In this document: positions 49,005 to 57,085 of the stretch, piece after piece
Layout: each line of letters starts with the position of its first letter
Position numbering within the stretch: position 1 is the first letter of the stretch
Origin: SHVO01 sp964576515
Lineage (GTDB): Bacteria; Pseudomonadota; Alphaproteobacteria; Rhodospirillales; Rhodospirillaceae
Direction: 5' to 3'
Length of the DNA: 64,000 nucleotides
NCBI GenBank assembly: GCA_964576515.1
Contig: CAZNUW010000009.1
Location: 136,785 to 200,784, forward strand
Position numbers and translations under genes: made by a program
Notes under the pieces: model-generated
The model's input: the letters and a program-made list of their open reading frames with translations, nothing else
Databases searched by the model: none
Told to the model about the DNA's origin: nothing

Positions 49005-51718
49005 CAACAGTATTTCGCTTCGCCCTCCTCCTGCTGTCGCTCATCCTGCTGACACCCCCATATCCGGCCGGCGCGCAAGATTATCCCAAGGGTCAATTGC
49101 CCGCGGGCGTAACGCCGACACATTACGCCATCGATCTCATCACACGGCCCGACCGCGATGCGTTCTCGGGCAAGGTGACCATCGACATTACCATCGACCA
49201 ACCGACCAAGCGGATCTGGCTGCATGGCCAGGACTTGAAGGTGCGCGAAGCCACGGTCGCGGGAGCCGATGGCAAGGCGATCCCGGCGGCGTGGGCCGAA
49301 ATTCCCGGCAGCGACGGGGTCGCGAGCCTCACCCTGCCGACGGAGGTGCGCGGACCGACCGCGCGCATTACAATCGCGTACGACGCGGACTACAACCGCC
49401 AGCTTGAAGGGCTCTATCGCGCCGACGACGCGGGCGAAGCCTATCTTTACAGCCAGATGGAAACGATCTTCGCGCGCCGGGCCTTCCCGAGCTTCGACGA
49501 ACCGCGTTTCAAGACCCCTTTCGATATCGCCATGACCGTGCGGGCGGGCGACACCGCGATCTCCAATGCGCCGGTGGCCAAGGAGCAGTCCGTCGACGGC
49601 GGTTTGAAGCGGGTCACCTTCGGCACGACCAAACCGCTGCCCACCTACCTGATCGCGCTCATCGCCGGACCGTTCGACGTGGTCGACGGCCCACCGGTCG
49701 CGAAAACCGGGTTCCGCGACCGCGAAATCCCGGTGCGCGGCGTCGCCACCAAGGGTAAGGGCAAACAACTCAAATACGCGCTCGACAATACACCGGCGAT
49801 CCTCGGCGCACTCGAGACCTACTTCGGCACCGCTTACCCGTACGAAAAACTGGACATCATCGCAGTGACCGACTTCGCTTACGGCGCGATGGAAAACGCG
49901 GGCGCGATCACCTACCGGGAACAATTGCTGCTGATCGACGAAAACTCGTCGCTGGCGCAAAAACGCAGCTACGCGCTCGCGCATGCGCATGAACTCGCGC
50001 ACCAATGGTTCGGCAACCTGGTCACGCCCGCCTGGTGGAACGACATCTGGCTGAATGAGGCTTTCGCGACCTGGATGGGCAACAAGGCCGCGGCGGCCTG
50101 GGATCCCAAGGGCGAGTTCGGGCGTCTGACGCTGACCGGCGCGCTCGACGCCATGGGCACGGACAGTTGGCACGCCGCGCGCGCCATCGCGCAACCGATC
50201 CTGTCCAACGACGACATCCAGAACGCCTTCGACAGCATCACGTATCAGAAAGGCGGCGGCGTGCTCGCGATGTTCGAGCAGTTCTATAACGCCGAAAACT
50301 TCCGCAAGGGCATCGCGCTTCATCTGGAACGGCGCGCGTGGGGCGTGGCGACGGCCAAGGAATTTCTGCAATCGGTCGCGGAGGCGAACAAGGACACCGA
50401 AGGCGTCGCGGCCTTCGAGTCCTTCCTTAATCAGCCGGGCGTCCCGCTGTTGAGCGCCCAGGTCACGTGCCGTCCCGGCGCGACGGCGCATGTGGAAGTG
50501 AAGCAAAGCCGCTACTACGAAGGCGCGGTCGCGGCGGGCGCCGACGCGCAACGCTGGACCATCCCGATGTGCGTCGCCTACGGCAACGGTCCTTTACGCG
50601 ACCAGATGTGCGTCATCGTGAAAGAACCGGAAACTCGGCTCGCCCTCGACACGCCCTCCTGCCCGACGTGGGTGATGCCCAACGCGGACGGCGCGGGCTA
50701 TTTCAGATTCACGTTGGATGACACCAGTTGGGACGCGCTTGCGGGCAACGCCGAACGTTTAACGGAGAAGGAAGTGCTGTCCCTGATCGACAGCATGGAC
50801 GCCGATTTCGCCGCCGGACGAATGGACTTCGATAAGTACCTCGCCCGCCTGAGGACAATCTTCAAAATGCGAGGCGCCGACGGCATCACCTGGGATATGG
50901 CCGACGCCCCGATGGGCCGCCTCGGGTGGATCGATAGAATCCTGCTTTCGGAAAAAACGCGCCCTCAGATGGCCGCCATCGTCGCCGAACTCTATGCGCC
51001 GCTGTACGCGAAAGTTGGAATCGATCCAACGTCCGCTTTCGCGAAAGCGAACCCGACCCAGACGACCTTGATGCGCTCGCCGGTCATCGACGCCATGGCG
51101 CTCTACGCCCGCACGCCCGAGGTGCGCGCCGAGCTCACGAAACGCGCGGTCGCCTACCTTGGCGCGCCGGGCGACGGCACGGTGCATCCGGACGCCATCG
51201 ACCCCGACATTCTGGACGAAGCCCTTCAGGTCGCGGTGCAGGAAAGAGGCGCTGCGATCGCCAAGGACATTTTCGCCCACCTCAAAGGCGAGCGCAGCGG
51301 CATCATCCGTCAGCGCCTGCTGGCGGCCCTGACGAGATCGACCGACCCGGAAGTCGCGGCGCAGGTTCGCGCCTTGGCGCTGTCCGACGATCTGCGCACC
51401 AACGAGATCCCCATGATCCTCTACGGCATGATGTCCGAACAGACGAACCGCGCCGCCGCATGGGCGTGGTTCAAGGATAACTTCGACGCCCTCAAGAAGA
51501 AGACGCCGCCAAACAACCGCGCGGGGCTGGTGGGAATCGGGGCATATTTCTGCAGCGCCGCGGAAGCCAAGGACTACGAGGCGTTCTTCACACCGCATGT
51601 CGCCGATATCACCGGCGCGCCGCGGAGTCTTGCCTCGTCGCTGGAGCGGATCAAGTCGTGCGCGACACTGGTGGAGAAGCAGCGCGCGATTGCGGAGCGT
51701 GTTCTCGCGGCAAACTAG
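49001..51718 (+). CDS. M1 family zinc aminopeptidase, exported
   Basis: A 905-residue gluzincin aminopeptidase. The GTG start gives a signal peptide (MTTVFRFALLLLSLILLT, cleavage near AGAQ). N-terminal beta domain YAIDLITRPDRDAFSGKVTI. Exopeptidase motif GAMEN at 295-299. Zinc site H330-E-L-A-H334 with Glu353 in NEAF. Catalytic-domain continuation ITYQKGGGVLAMFEQF with the transition-state Tyr. A long C-terminal ERAP1-like helical domain follows (LTEKEVLSLIDSM to the end). It removes N-terminal residues from peptides, probably in the periplasm. Start is fixed by the GTGA overlap with the preceding secreted protein gene. Confidence 0.93.
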   Translation: MTTVFRFALLLLSLILLTPPYPAGAQDYPKGQLPAGVTPTHYAIDLITRPDRDAFSGKVTIDITIDQPTKRIWLHGQDLKVREATVAGADGKAIPAAWAEIPGSDGVASLTLPTEVRGPTARITIAYDADYNRQLEGLYRADDAGEAYLYSQMETIFARRAFPSFDEPRFKTPFDIAMTVRAGDTAISNAPVAKEQSVDGGLKRVTFGTTKPLPTYLIALIAGPFDVVDGPPVAKTGFRDREIPVRGVATKGKGKQLKYALDNTPAILGALETYFGTAYPYEKLDIIAVTDFAYGAMENAGAITYREQLLLIDENSSLAQKRSYALAHAHELAHQWFGNLVTPAWWNDIWLNEAFATWMGNKAAAAWDPKGEFGRLTLTGALDAMGTDSWHAARAIAQPILSNDDIQNAFDSITYQKGGGVLAMFEQFYNAENFRKGIALHLERRAWGVATAKEFLQSVAEANKDTEGVAAFESFLNQPGVPLLSAQVTCRPGATAHVEVKQSRYYEGAVAAGADAQRWTIPMCVAYGNGPLRDQMCVIVKEPETRLALDTPSCPTWVMPNADGAGYFRFTLDDTSWDALAGNAERLTEKEVLSLIDSMDADFAAGRMDFDKYLARLRTIFKMRGADGITWDMADAPMGRLGWIDRILLSEKTRPQMAAIVAELYAPLYAKVGIDPTSAFAKANPTQTTLMRSPVIDAMALYARTPEVRAELTKRAVAYLGAPGDGTVHPDAIDPDILDEALQVAVQERGAAIAKDIFAHLKGERSGIIRQRLLAALTRSTDPEVAAQVRALALSDDLRTNEIPMILYGMMSEQTNRAAAWAWFKDNFDALKKKTPPNNRAGLVGIGAYFCSAAEAKDYEAFFTPHVADITGAPRSLASSLERIKSCATLVEKQRAIAERVLAAN

Positions 51719-52014
51719 AACCGCGTCGCATGACCTCGCTGTAACCTTGAGGCCAGATTTCTCGAAGACGTGAACCGCGTAGAAATTTGTTTTCAATATT
51801 TCGTTTTCTTCGAAGCGTCACAACGCTTTGATGATTTTGTCGCGATCAATATGCGAAACACCGGTCGCGCCACGGACGACAATCCTCTCCCCAAGCGGTC
51901 CTCCCCCGCTTCTGAGATTTCGCACCGTGGCGACCAATTTCAGCGCGGCACCTCGCGCAAAAGAAAACGCCGCCACTGATGTGGCGGCGTTTTCCGTATT
52001 AAGATCAGACGCGC
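51719..52014. other. Convergent gap with terminator
   Basis: 296 bases. Apart from the 13-bp hairpin at 51964-51993, the stretch is AT-richer than its neighbours at 51775-51860 and shows no gene with a plausible ribosome binding site. Confidence 0.5.
51964..51993. terminator. Perfect 13-bp bidirectional terminator
   Basis: AAAACGCCGCCAC (51964-51976), loop TGAT, GTGGCGGCGTTTT (51981-51993). The A and T tracts on both sides let it end transcripts from both directions, here the aminopeptidase and the Ala/Gly-rich gene. Confidence 0.85.
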
Positions 52015-52743
52015 TTAGTTGCGGCGGATGCTGCCGGCAGCGCTACCGGACGTCGAGGTATTGGCCGAGGCCGGACCGGCGTTCACGCCCGCCGAACCAT
52101 CGACAGCCGCACCACCCGTCGCGCTTGCGCCGCTATTGAGCGCACCGCGTGCCGTACCGGCCGCGCCGCTCAACTGACCTTGCGCTTCGGCGCCGGTCGA
52201 CGCCGCCGCGCCCGCGCCAGCGTTCGCCGCGCCACGGGCACCGCCCGCAGCCGCGCCACCCACGGCCGCACCGGTGTTCGCGGTGTTGCCGACGGCGTTC
52301 GTGGTCGCGTTCACATTGCCGCTGCCCGTGGCCGAGCCGCTGACGCTGTTCGGGGATGCGTTCAAGCTACCCGCCGTATTCGCGGCACCGGACACCGAGC
52401 CGCTGGTGTTCGCGGCACCCGTGGTCGCAGCGCGGCCCGCAGCGGTGGCGCCACCAACCGCCGACGCGCCAGCCGCCTGACCGGCGGTGGTCGCGTTACC
52501 GGAGATCCGACCAGCAGCCGCGGCGCCGCTATTCACAGAGCCGGACAAATTCGGCTGCGGCGCGGTCACACCACCGCGGAGCGCGCCCGAGGCACCGGCA
52601 TTGGCGCCGCCGCTGAGGGCGCCGCCCGTCACGCCGCCGACCGCACCGGCGCCGGCGCTCGCCGCGCCGCCGAGAACTTGCGCCATGGCCGGCGCAACCG
52701 TAAGGCCAGCGATCGCGCTGGCCAGCAAAAGACGTTTCATCAT
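52015..52743 (-). CDS. Exported low-complexity Ala/Gly/Ser/Asn/Thr protein
   Basis: A 242-residue protein. The signal peptide is clear (MMKRLLLASAIAGLTVAPAM, cleavage after AMA before Q). The mature part is almost only Ala, Gly, Ser, Asn and Thr, with imperfect repeats such as GGATAAGRAATTGAANTSG, SGSATGSGNVNATTNAVGN and GAAVGGAAAGGARGAANAGA. It holds no Cys, no His and no aromatic residue after the signal peptide. Function unknown. The composition suggests an extended or fibrous surface or periplasmic protein. GGAGG lies just upstream of the ATG. It is divergent from the autotransporter-like gene (53003), 259 bases away. Confidence 0.75.
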   Translation of the reverse strand: MMKRLLLASAIAGLTVAPAMAQVLGGAASAGAGAVGGVTGGALSGGANAGASGALRGGVTAPQPNLSGSVNSGAAAAGRISGNATTAGQAAGASAVGGATAAGRAATTGAANTSGSVSGAANTAGSLNASPNSVSGSATGSGNVNATTNAVGNTANTGAAVGGAAAGGARGAANAGAGAAASTGAEAQGQLSGAAGTARGALNSGASATGGAAVDGSAGVNAGPASANTSTSGSAAGSIRRN

Positions 52744-53002
52744 GAGAGACCTCCATCTTGATTTGGCAAAACGACATCGTTGAGCCGGACACACCCCGGC
52801 GCGGCGCGCACATGCCAGCGCTTCGTCCGCCGGGGAGACAGATGTAACGACCCGATGTCGACAAAAGTGCGGCGTGGAGCGCGCATATTTATGTGGGCGT
52901 TTGCGGACGCCCTATCGCAACTTTTCTGAGATTGCGACGTTCTAGGCACACTCAATCGCTGCACCCGCGCAACCACAGCGGAGCGCGGGCGGCACATTCT
53001 CC

Positions 53003-54217
53003 ATGAGGCTTTCAGACATGACTTTAAAGACCGCGTTCGCGGCCGGACTTATCGGCCTTTCGACCGTGAGCGCATCCGCGCACGCGCAATCCCTGACCTT
53101 GACCGACGGTTCGACCGTCACTTTCACACAAGACACGCTCGGCATCGGCGCGACGGGAACCGTCAGCGGCACTCTGCAATCGGGCGGTGTGAGCAGCGCC
53201 TTCTCCTGCACGTACGATGTGGTTCGCGGACAGATCGGCGGCCCATCGGCCTGCAATCAGATTCTCGGTGGATCCTTGACGGGAGGGCTTTCCGTCTCCG
53301 CCCTCGAACGCGACATCGTCGACGCCCGCCTTTCGGTGTCCTCGCAAGGACAAGCCGGCGCCAACGTCCGCCTTCTGGACGACCTGACCGCGCGGCGCGT
53401 CGGCGTCAGCGCGATTGTCGACGTCCAAGCGGAAATGCAGGCGAACGGGACGGCGGACGCCTCCTCGGCCTTCGGCGCGCCCTCTTACGGCGCGTGGAGT
53501 TCGGCAAGCGGAAGCTTCCTGGACGACGAGCGCTTCGGTTTCGAGCGCGATGCGAAGAACTACGTGTTCACGGCGGGCGTCGATCATACGGTCGACAATT
53601 GGATGGTCGGCGTTTACGGCGGATACCTCAAGAACGATGTCGACCTGATCAGCCTGGGCGGAGATCTGCAATCCGACGGATGGCTGATCGGCACCTATGT
53701 CACCCGCGTGCTCGACAGTATGTTTTCGGTGACCGCAAGCGGATCCTACGCGGACAGCCAATCGCACCTTTCACGCACGTCGAACGGCGCGCGCGTCACG
53801 GCCGCCTTCAATCACAAAGAATGGTCGGCCTCGTTGAACGGCAACGCCTTCTGGCTGCTGGCCCCGCGCCTCGGCCTCACCGGCACCGTGGGCGTGAGCT
53901 ATGACGATTGGAACGATGACGCCTACACCGACAGCAGCGGCCTCGCGTTTGGTCAAACCGGCGGTGAAAACCTCTGGGGCAAGGCCGGTGCGATTCTGAC
54001 GCTCCTCGGCGGTCCCCTTCGCCCCTACGCGACAGTGAATTATGGACGCTTGATTACCGATCCCGACTTCTACGCCGAACGCGACCGCGTGACGCTCGGC
54101 GGCGGCGTCGCGCTCGGTCATGGACGCCTGACCGGCGCATTCGAGGTGAATACGCTGCTCCTCCAGGAAGATCAGCGCGACACCACCTTCGGATTCCACG
54201 TCCGCCTGGCGGTTTAG
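53003..54217 (+). CDS. Autotransporter-type outer membrane beta-barrel protein
   Basis: A 404-residue protein. The signal peptide (MTLKTAFAAGLIGLSTVSAS, cleavage after AHAQ) suggests the real start may be the second ATG, 15 bases on. A short passenger-like region follows (SLTLTDGSTVTFTQDTLG, with a Cys pair SCTYDVVRG/SACNQIL), then a linker and an autotransporter barrel from about residue 150 with alternating aromatic strands (YVFTAGVDHTVDNWMVGVYG, WSASLNGNAFWLL, LWGKAGAILTLL) and a closing TTFGFHVRLAV. The passenger is very short, so it may be a plain barrel porin-like protein. The gene ends close to a 7-bp hairpin with a pyrimidine-rich tail. Confidence 0.8.
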   Translation: MRLSDMTLKTAFAAGLIGLSTVSASAHAQSLTLTDGSTVTFTQDTLGIGATGTVSGTLQSGGVSSAFSCTYDVVRGQIGGPSACNQILGGSLTGGLSVSALERDIVDARLSVSSQGQAGANVRLLDDLTARRVGVSAIVDVQAEMQANGTADASSAFGAPSYGAWSSASGSFLDDERFGFERDAKNYVFTAGVDHTVDNWMVGVYGGYLKNDVDLISLGGDLQSDGWLIGTYVTRVLDSMFSVTASGSYADSQSHLSRTSNGARVTAAFNHKEWSASLNGNAFWLLAPRLGLTGTVGVSYDDWNDDAYTDSSGLAFGQTGGENLWGKAGAILTLLGGPLRPYATVNYGRLITDPDFYAERDRVTLGGGVALGHGRLTGAFEVNTLLLQEDQRDTTFGFHVRLAV

Positions 54218-54553
54218 ACGTAGGCCGATTCACCGTGAAGGGGGCAAGCGTTCTCTTGCGTCAGCGCGCGGGAGAACGATCTTTCCCCTCCTTCTCTTTT
54301 CTCACCCCCAGGCCGGAGCCCCCCTCGCCCATCCCGAGCGGCTGATGGAAAATATGCCTCGTTCGACAGCGCAAAAGGATCGCGCCATGAGCTTGGATCA
54401 CTCCGGATCGTCCGCCGCGGCGGCGATGCGATGTAAGGCATAGTTTCCCGTTCGCCACGGGGTGGGCCCCTCCTCCGTTCGCGGAGTCTCCACCGCGTTT
54501 CACGGCTTCCCCCGTGGCGTGCCCGCTATCGCCTTCACCGGAGCACCAAAAGA
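54218..54553. other. Intergenic region with hairpin and a possible 32-codon frame
   Basis: 336 bases. CGTTCTC (54250-54256) and GAGAACG (54272-54278) form a stem followed by a pyrimidine-rich stretch, a weak terminator for the barrel protein gene. An ATG at 54345 opens a 32-codon frame to 54443 (MENMPRSTAQKDRAMSLDHS and on) with a weak ribosome binding site. I do not consider it proven. Confidence 0.35.
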
Positions 54554-54760
54554 ATGACGCAATCTCAGCGCTATGTGATCGAACTTGGCGGCGCAGCCGC
54601 CGGCCTTGTTGTTGAAGAGAACAAACGTTTTCGCTTCTATGCGTCCGATCGGGTTTTCGCGCCGCTCGAACGCCGTCTCTTTCGTTCGCCGGACCACGCG
54701 GAACAGGTCTGCCGCACATTGCGCGGTGCACCCCCAAAGCAATCGCACGGAGTGAGATGA
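54554..54760 (+). CDS. Small hypothetical protein (68 aa), first of an overlapping pair
   Basis: MTQSQRYVIELGGAAAGLVV followed by EENKRFRFYASDRVFAPLER and a helical end (FRSPDHAEQVCRTLRGA). The start is preceded by CCGGAGCACCAAAAGA. Beta-strands with an RFRFYASD turn recall small DUF proteins of alphaproteobacteria that occur upstream of leuA or in other intergenic positions, but no family is named with confidence. Its stop TGA overlaps the ATG of the next small gene (ATGA), which supports real translation of both. Confidence 0.6.
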   Translation: MTQSQRYVIELGGAAAGLVVEENKRFRFYASDRVFAPLERRLFRSPDHAEQVCRTLRGAPPKQSHGVR

Positions 54761-54969
54761 CCGACCGCGCCCCACACCTCAAGCTGGTTTACGCCCGCCC
54801 AAAGGCGTGGATCGCGGATGCGACCATCGAGGACACGCGGGCTTTCGTGGCGCGGTGCCGGCGCGCCTGGCTGGCGCCCGCCGTGCCGGTGCCGGTGTGG
54901 TTCACCACGCCGGACCGCATGGCTCCAGATCGCATGGCTCGGGCCGCGGAGAGCGATGAACGCGCATAA
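54757..54969 (+). CDS. Small hypothetical protein (70 aa), second of an overlapping pair
   Basis: MTDRAPHLKLVYARPKAWIA followed by an acidic-basic helix (TIEDTRAFVARCRRAWL) and a Pro/Val-rich part (APAVPVPVWFTTPDRMA). No family recognised. Its ATG overlaps the stop of the preceding gene. Its composition is less ordered than that of its partner. Function unknown. Confidence 0.5.
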   Translation: MTDRAPHLKLVYARPKAWIADATIEDTRAFVARCRRAWLAPAVPVPVWFTTPDRMAPDRMARAAESDERA

Positions 54970-55401
54970 CTTTAACGCGACCTTTACCGGCGGCTGCATA
55001 AATTACGCTTGACCGAGCCGTCCTCACCCGATACAGACGCTGCATGACCACATTCGACGTCCGACTTCGACTTAGCATTACAGGCCCAGCGCTCTAACAG
55101 CGCTGGGAAGAGTACTTCCTGTTTTTGCTTCTCGACTGTCGTTGATGTCCGCGTGTCATGAAATCCCACACCACCGTTGTAGCTGAAATCTCTTTTGCGC
55201 AGACCGTTTCGGTCGTTGCGCGCGCCGTCGTTTCCATTTCGCAGCTCCTTATTTCGGCGATTCTTATTCTGCGACTTAGGTCCAGCCGCCAGGCTTAACG
55301 GCACCTTGGCGGCTCATCGCAGCCGGACTCCGATCCACTGACATTTTCCGCGTTTATCAGGTGCGCCGGGCAGACCTCTGCCGGGCGGCCAAGGAGCACT
55401 C
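54970..55401. promoter_or_regulatory. Long upstream region of leuA with hairpins and overlapping small frames
   Basis: 432 bases. CCCAGCGCT/AGCGCTGGG (55085-55107) is a perfect 9-bp stem with loop CTAAC. AGCCGCCAGG/CCTTGGCGGCT (55284-55314) is a strong stem about 90 bases before leuA. The part 55120-55275 is AT-richer than its surroundings. A plus-strand 46-codon frame (55158-55298) is rich in Val, Ile and Leu codons, as in attenuator leaders, but lacks a ribosome binding site. A minus-strand 47-codon frame (55237-55094) has a good one. Neither is proven. Confidence 0.4.
55094..55237 (-). CDS. Possible 47-residue protein with strong ribosome binding site
   Basis: METTARATTETVCAKEISAT followed by TVVWDFMTRGHQRQSRSKNR and ending SSQRC. 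AAGGAG sits 7 bases before the ATG, an ideal site. The stop lies in the loop of a 9-bp hairpin that could end the transcript. There is no recognised family and only composition and the ribosome binding site support it. It lies antisense to the Leu/Ile-rich frame that could be a leuA leader. Confidence 0.3.
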   Translation of the reverse strand: METTARATTETVCAKEISATTVVWDFMTRGHQRQSRSKNRKYSSQRC

Positions 55402-57084
55402 ATGCGCGTCGATCCGACGACGAAATACCAAGCTTTTGAACCGGTGGCGCTGGCCGCCCGCCAATGGCCCAGCCGCGTCATCACCAAGCCCCCCGTCTGG
55501 TGCAGCGTGGACCTGCGCGACGGCAACCAGGCGCTGGACGATCCCATGGGGACCGACCGCAAGACGGTGTTGTGGGAAGCGCTGGTGGCCGCCGGCTTCA
55601 AGGAGATCGAGATCGGCTTCCCGTCGGCCTCGCAGACGGAGCATGATTTCGTCCGTCACCTGATCGAGCGCCACATGATCCCCGACGACGTGACGATCCA
55701 AGTGCTGACCCCGGCGCGCGACGAGCACATCCGGCGGACCTTCGAGGCCCTGCGCGGATGCAAACGCGCCATCGTGCACCTCTACAACTCGACCTCGACC
55801 TTGCAGCGCCGCGTGGTGTTCAAGTCCGACCGCAAGGGCATCCGCGCGCTGGCGGCGGACGCCACAAAACTGATCACGCAGGAGGCGGCGAACTGCGACA
55901 CCGACATCACCTTTGAATACACGCCCGAAAGCTTCACGGGCACCGAACTCGACTTCTCGAAGGAAATCTGCGAGGCGGTGATGGACGTCTATCAACCTAC
56001 GCGGGCGCGCAAGATCATCTTGAACCTGCCCGCAACCGTGGAGATGGCGACCCCCAACGTTTACGCGGACCAGATCGAGTGGTTCTCCAGCCATATCCCA
56101 AACCGTGAGTCCGCCATCGTGTCGATCCATCCGCACAACGACCGCGGCACGGCGGTCGCGGCCGCCGAACTCGCGTTGATGGCGGGCGCCGACCGGGTGG
56201 AAGGCACCTTGTTCGGGAACGGCGAGCGCACCGGCAACGTCGACCTCGTCACCCTCGCCCTCAATATGTTCACGCAAGGCGTTGACCCGGGGCTCGACTT
56301 CTCCGACATCAAGCGCCTGGTGGATGTCGCCGTGCATTGCACGCGCATCCCCGTACATCGCCGTCACCCTTACGCGGGCGATCTGGTATTTGCGGCGTTC
56401 TCAGGCTCGCACCAGGATGCGATCAAAAAAGGTCTCGCGGCGCTCAGCGAAAGCAACTCGGGTTTGTGGGAAGTCCCGTACCTGCCCATCGACCCGGCGG
56501 ATGTGGGTCGCAAATACGAACCGGTCATTCGCATCAACAGCCAGTCCGGCAAGGGCGGCGTGGCCTTCGTGCTGGAACATGAATACGGCGTTGTGCTGCC
56601 GCCCGCCCTTCAGGTCGAGTTCAGCAAGGCGGTCCAAACGGTCGCCGAACGCGGAACCGAACTGCGGCCCAGCGAAATCTGGGACTTGTTCCAAACGGAG
56701 TATCTCGCCGATACCGGCATCCTCCTGTTCAACCGGTACAACTGCCGGCCCGAGACGCACTTCAAAGTCGCGCTGAGCGCGGCGGTCTCCGTGCAGGGGC
56801 AAACACACACCATCGACGGCCTCGGCGCCGGCCCGGTCGAAGCCTATTGCCATGCGCTCAAACGCGTCGTCGACCTGGACTTCGATATCGTCGATTTCCA
56901 GCAGAAGGCCCGGCGCGGCGGCGCGGACTCGGATGCGGCCGCCTACGTGCAGATCCAAACCGGAGGCGGCAAACGCTTCTACGGGGTCGGGATGCATGAA
57001 GACATCGTGCTCGCCTCGTTGCGCGCCGTGACCAGCGCCGTCAACCGCGCCTATCGCGCGACCGCACAAGCACGGGTGGCGTAA
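55402..57084 (+). CDS. leuA: 2-isopropylmalate synthase (long, type 2)
   Basis: A 560-residue enzyme for the first step of leucine synthesis (acetyl-CoA plus 2-oxoisovalerate). DRE-TIM motif as VDLRDGNQALDDPMG with the Arg-Asp pair, then IVSIHPHNDRGTAVAAAELA with the metal His pair, and GTLFGNGERTGNVDLVTLA. This longer variant (KYQAFEPVALAARQWPSRVI) belongs to the yeast-like LeuA subgroup. The C-terminal regulatory domain is present from about residue 430 (ETHFKVALSAAVSVQGQTH), so leucine feedback is expected. GGAG lies 6 bases before the ATG. leuC begins 1 base after its stop. Confidence 0.96.
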   Translation: MRVDPTTKYQAFEPVALAARQWPSRVITKPPVWCSVDLRDGNQALDDPMGTDRKTVLWEALVAAGFKEIEIGFPSASQTEHDFVRHLIERHMIPDDVTIQVLTPARDEHIRRTFEALRGCKRAIVHLYNSTSTLQRRVVFKSDRKGIRALAADATKLITQEAANCDTDITFEYTPESFTGTELDFSKEICEAVMDVYQPTRARKIILNLPATVEMATPNVYADQIEWFSSHIPNRESAIVSIHPHNDRGTAVAAAELALMAGADRVEGTLFGNGERTGNVDLVTLALNMFTQGVDPGLDFSDIKRLVDVAVHCTRIPVHRRHPYAGDLVFAAFSGSHQDAIKKGLAALSESNSGLWEVPYLPIDPADVGRKYEPVIRINSQSGKGGVAFVLEHEYGVVLPPALQVEFSKAVQTVAERGTELRPSEIWDLFQTEYLADTGILLFNRYNCRPETHFKVALSAAVSVQGQTHTIDGLGAGPVEAYCHALKRVVDLDFDIVDFQQKARRGGADSDAAAYVQIQTGGGKRFYGVGMHEDIVLASLRAVTSAVNRAYRATAQARVA

Positions 57085-57085
57085 C

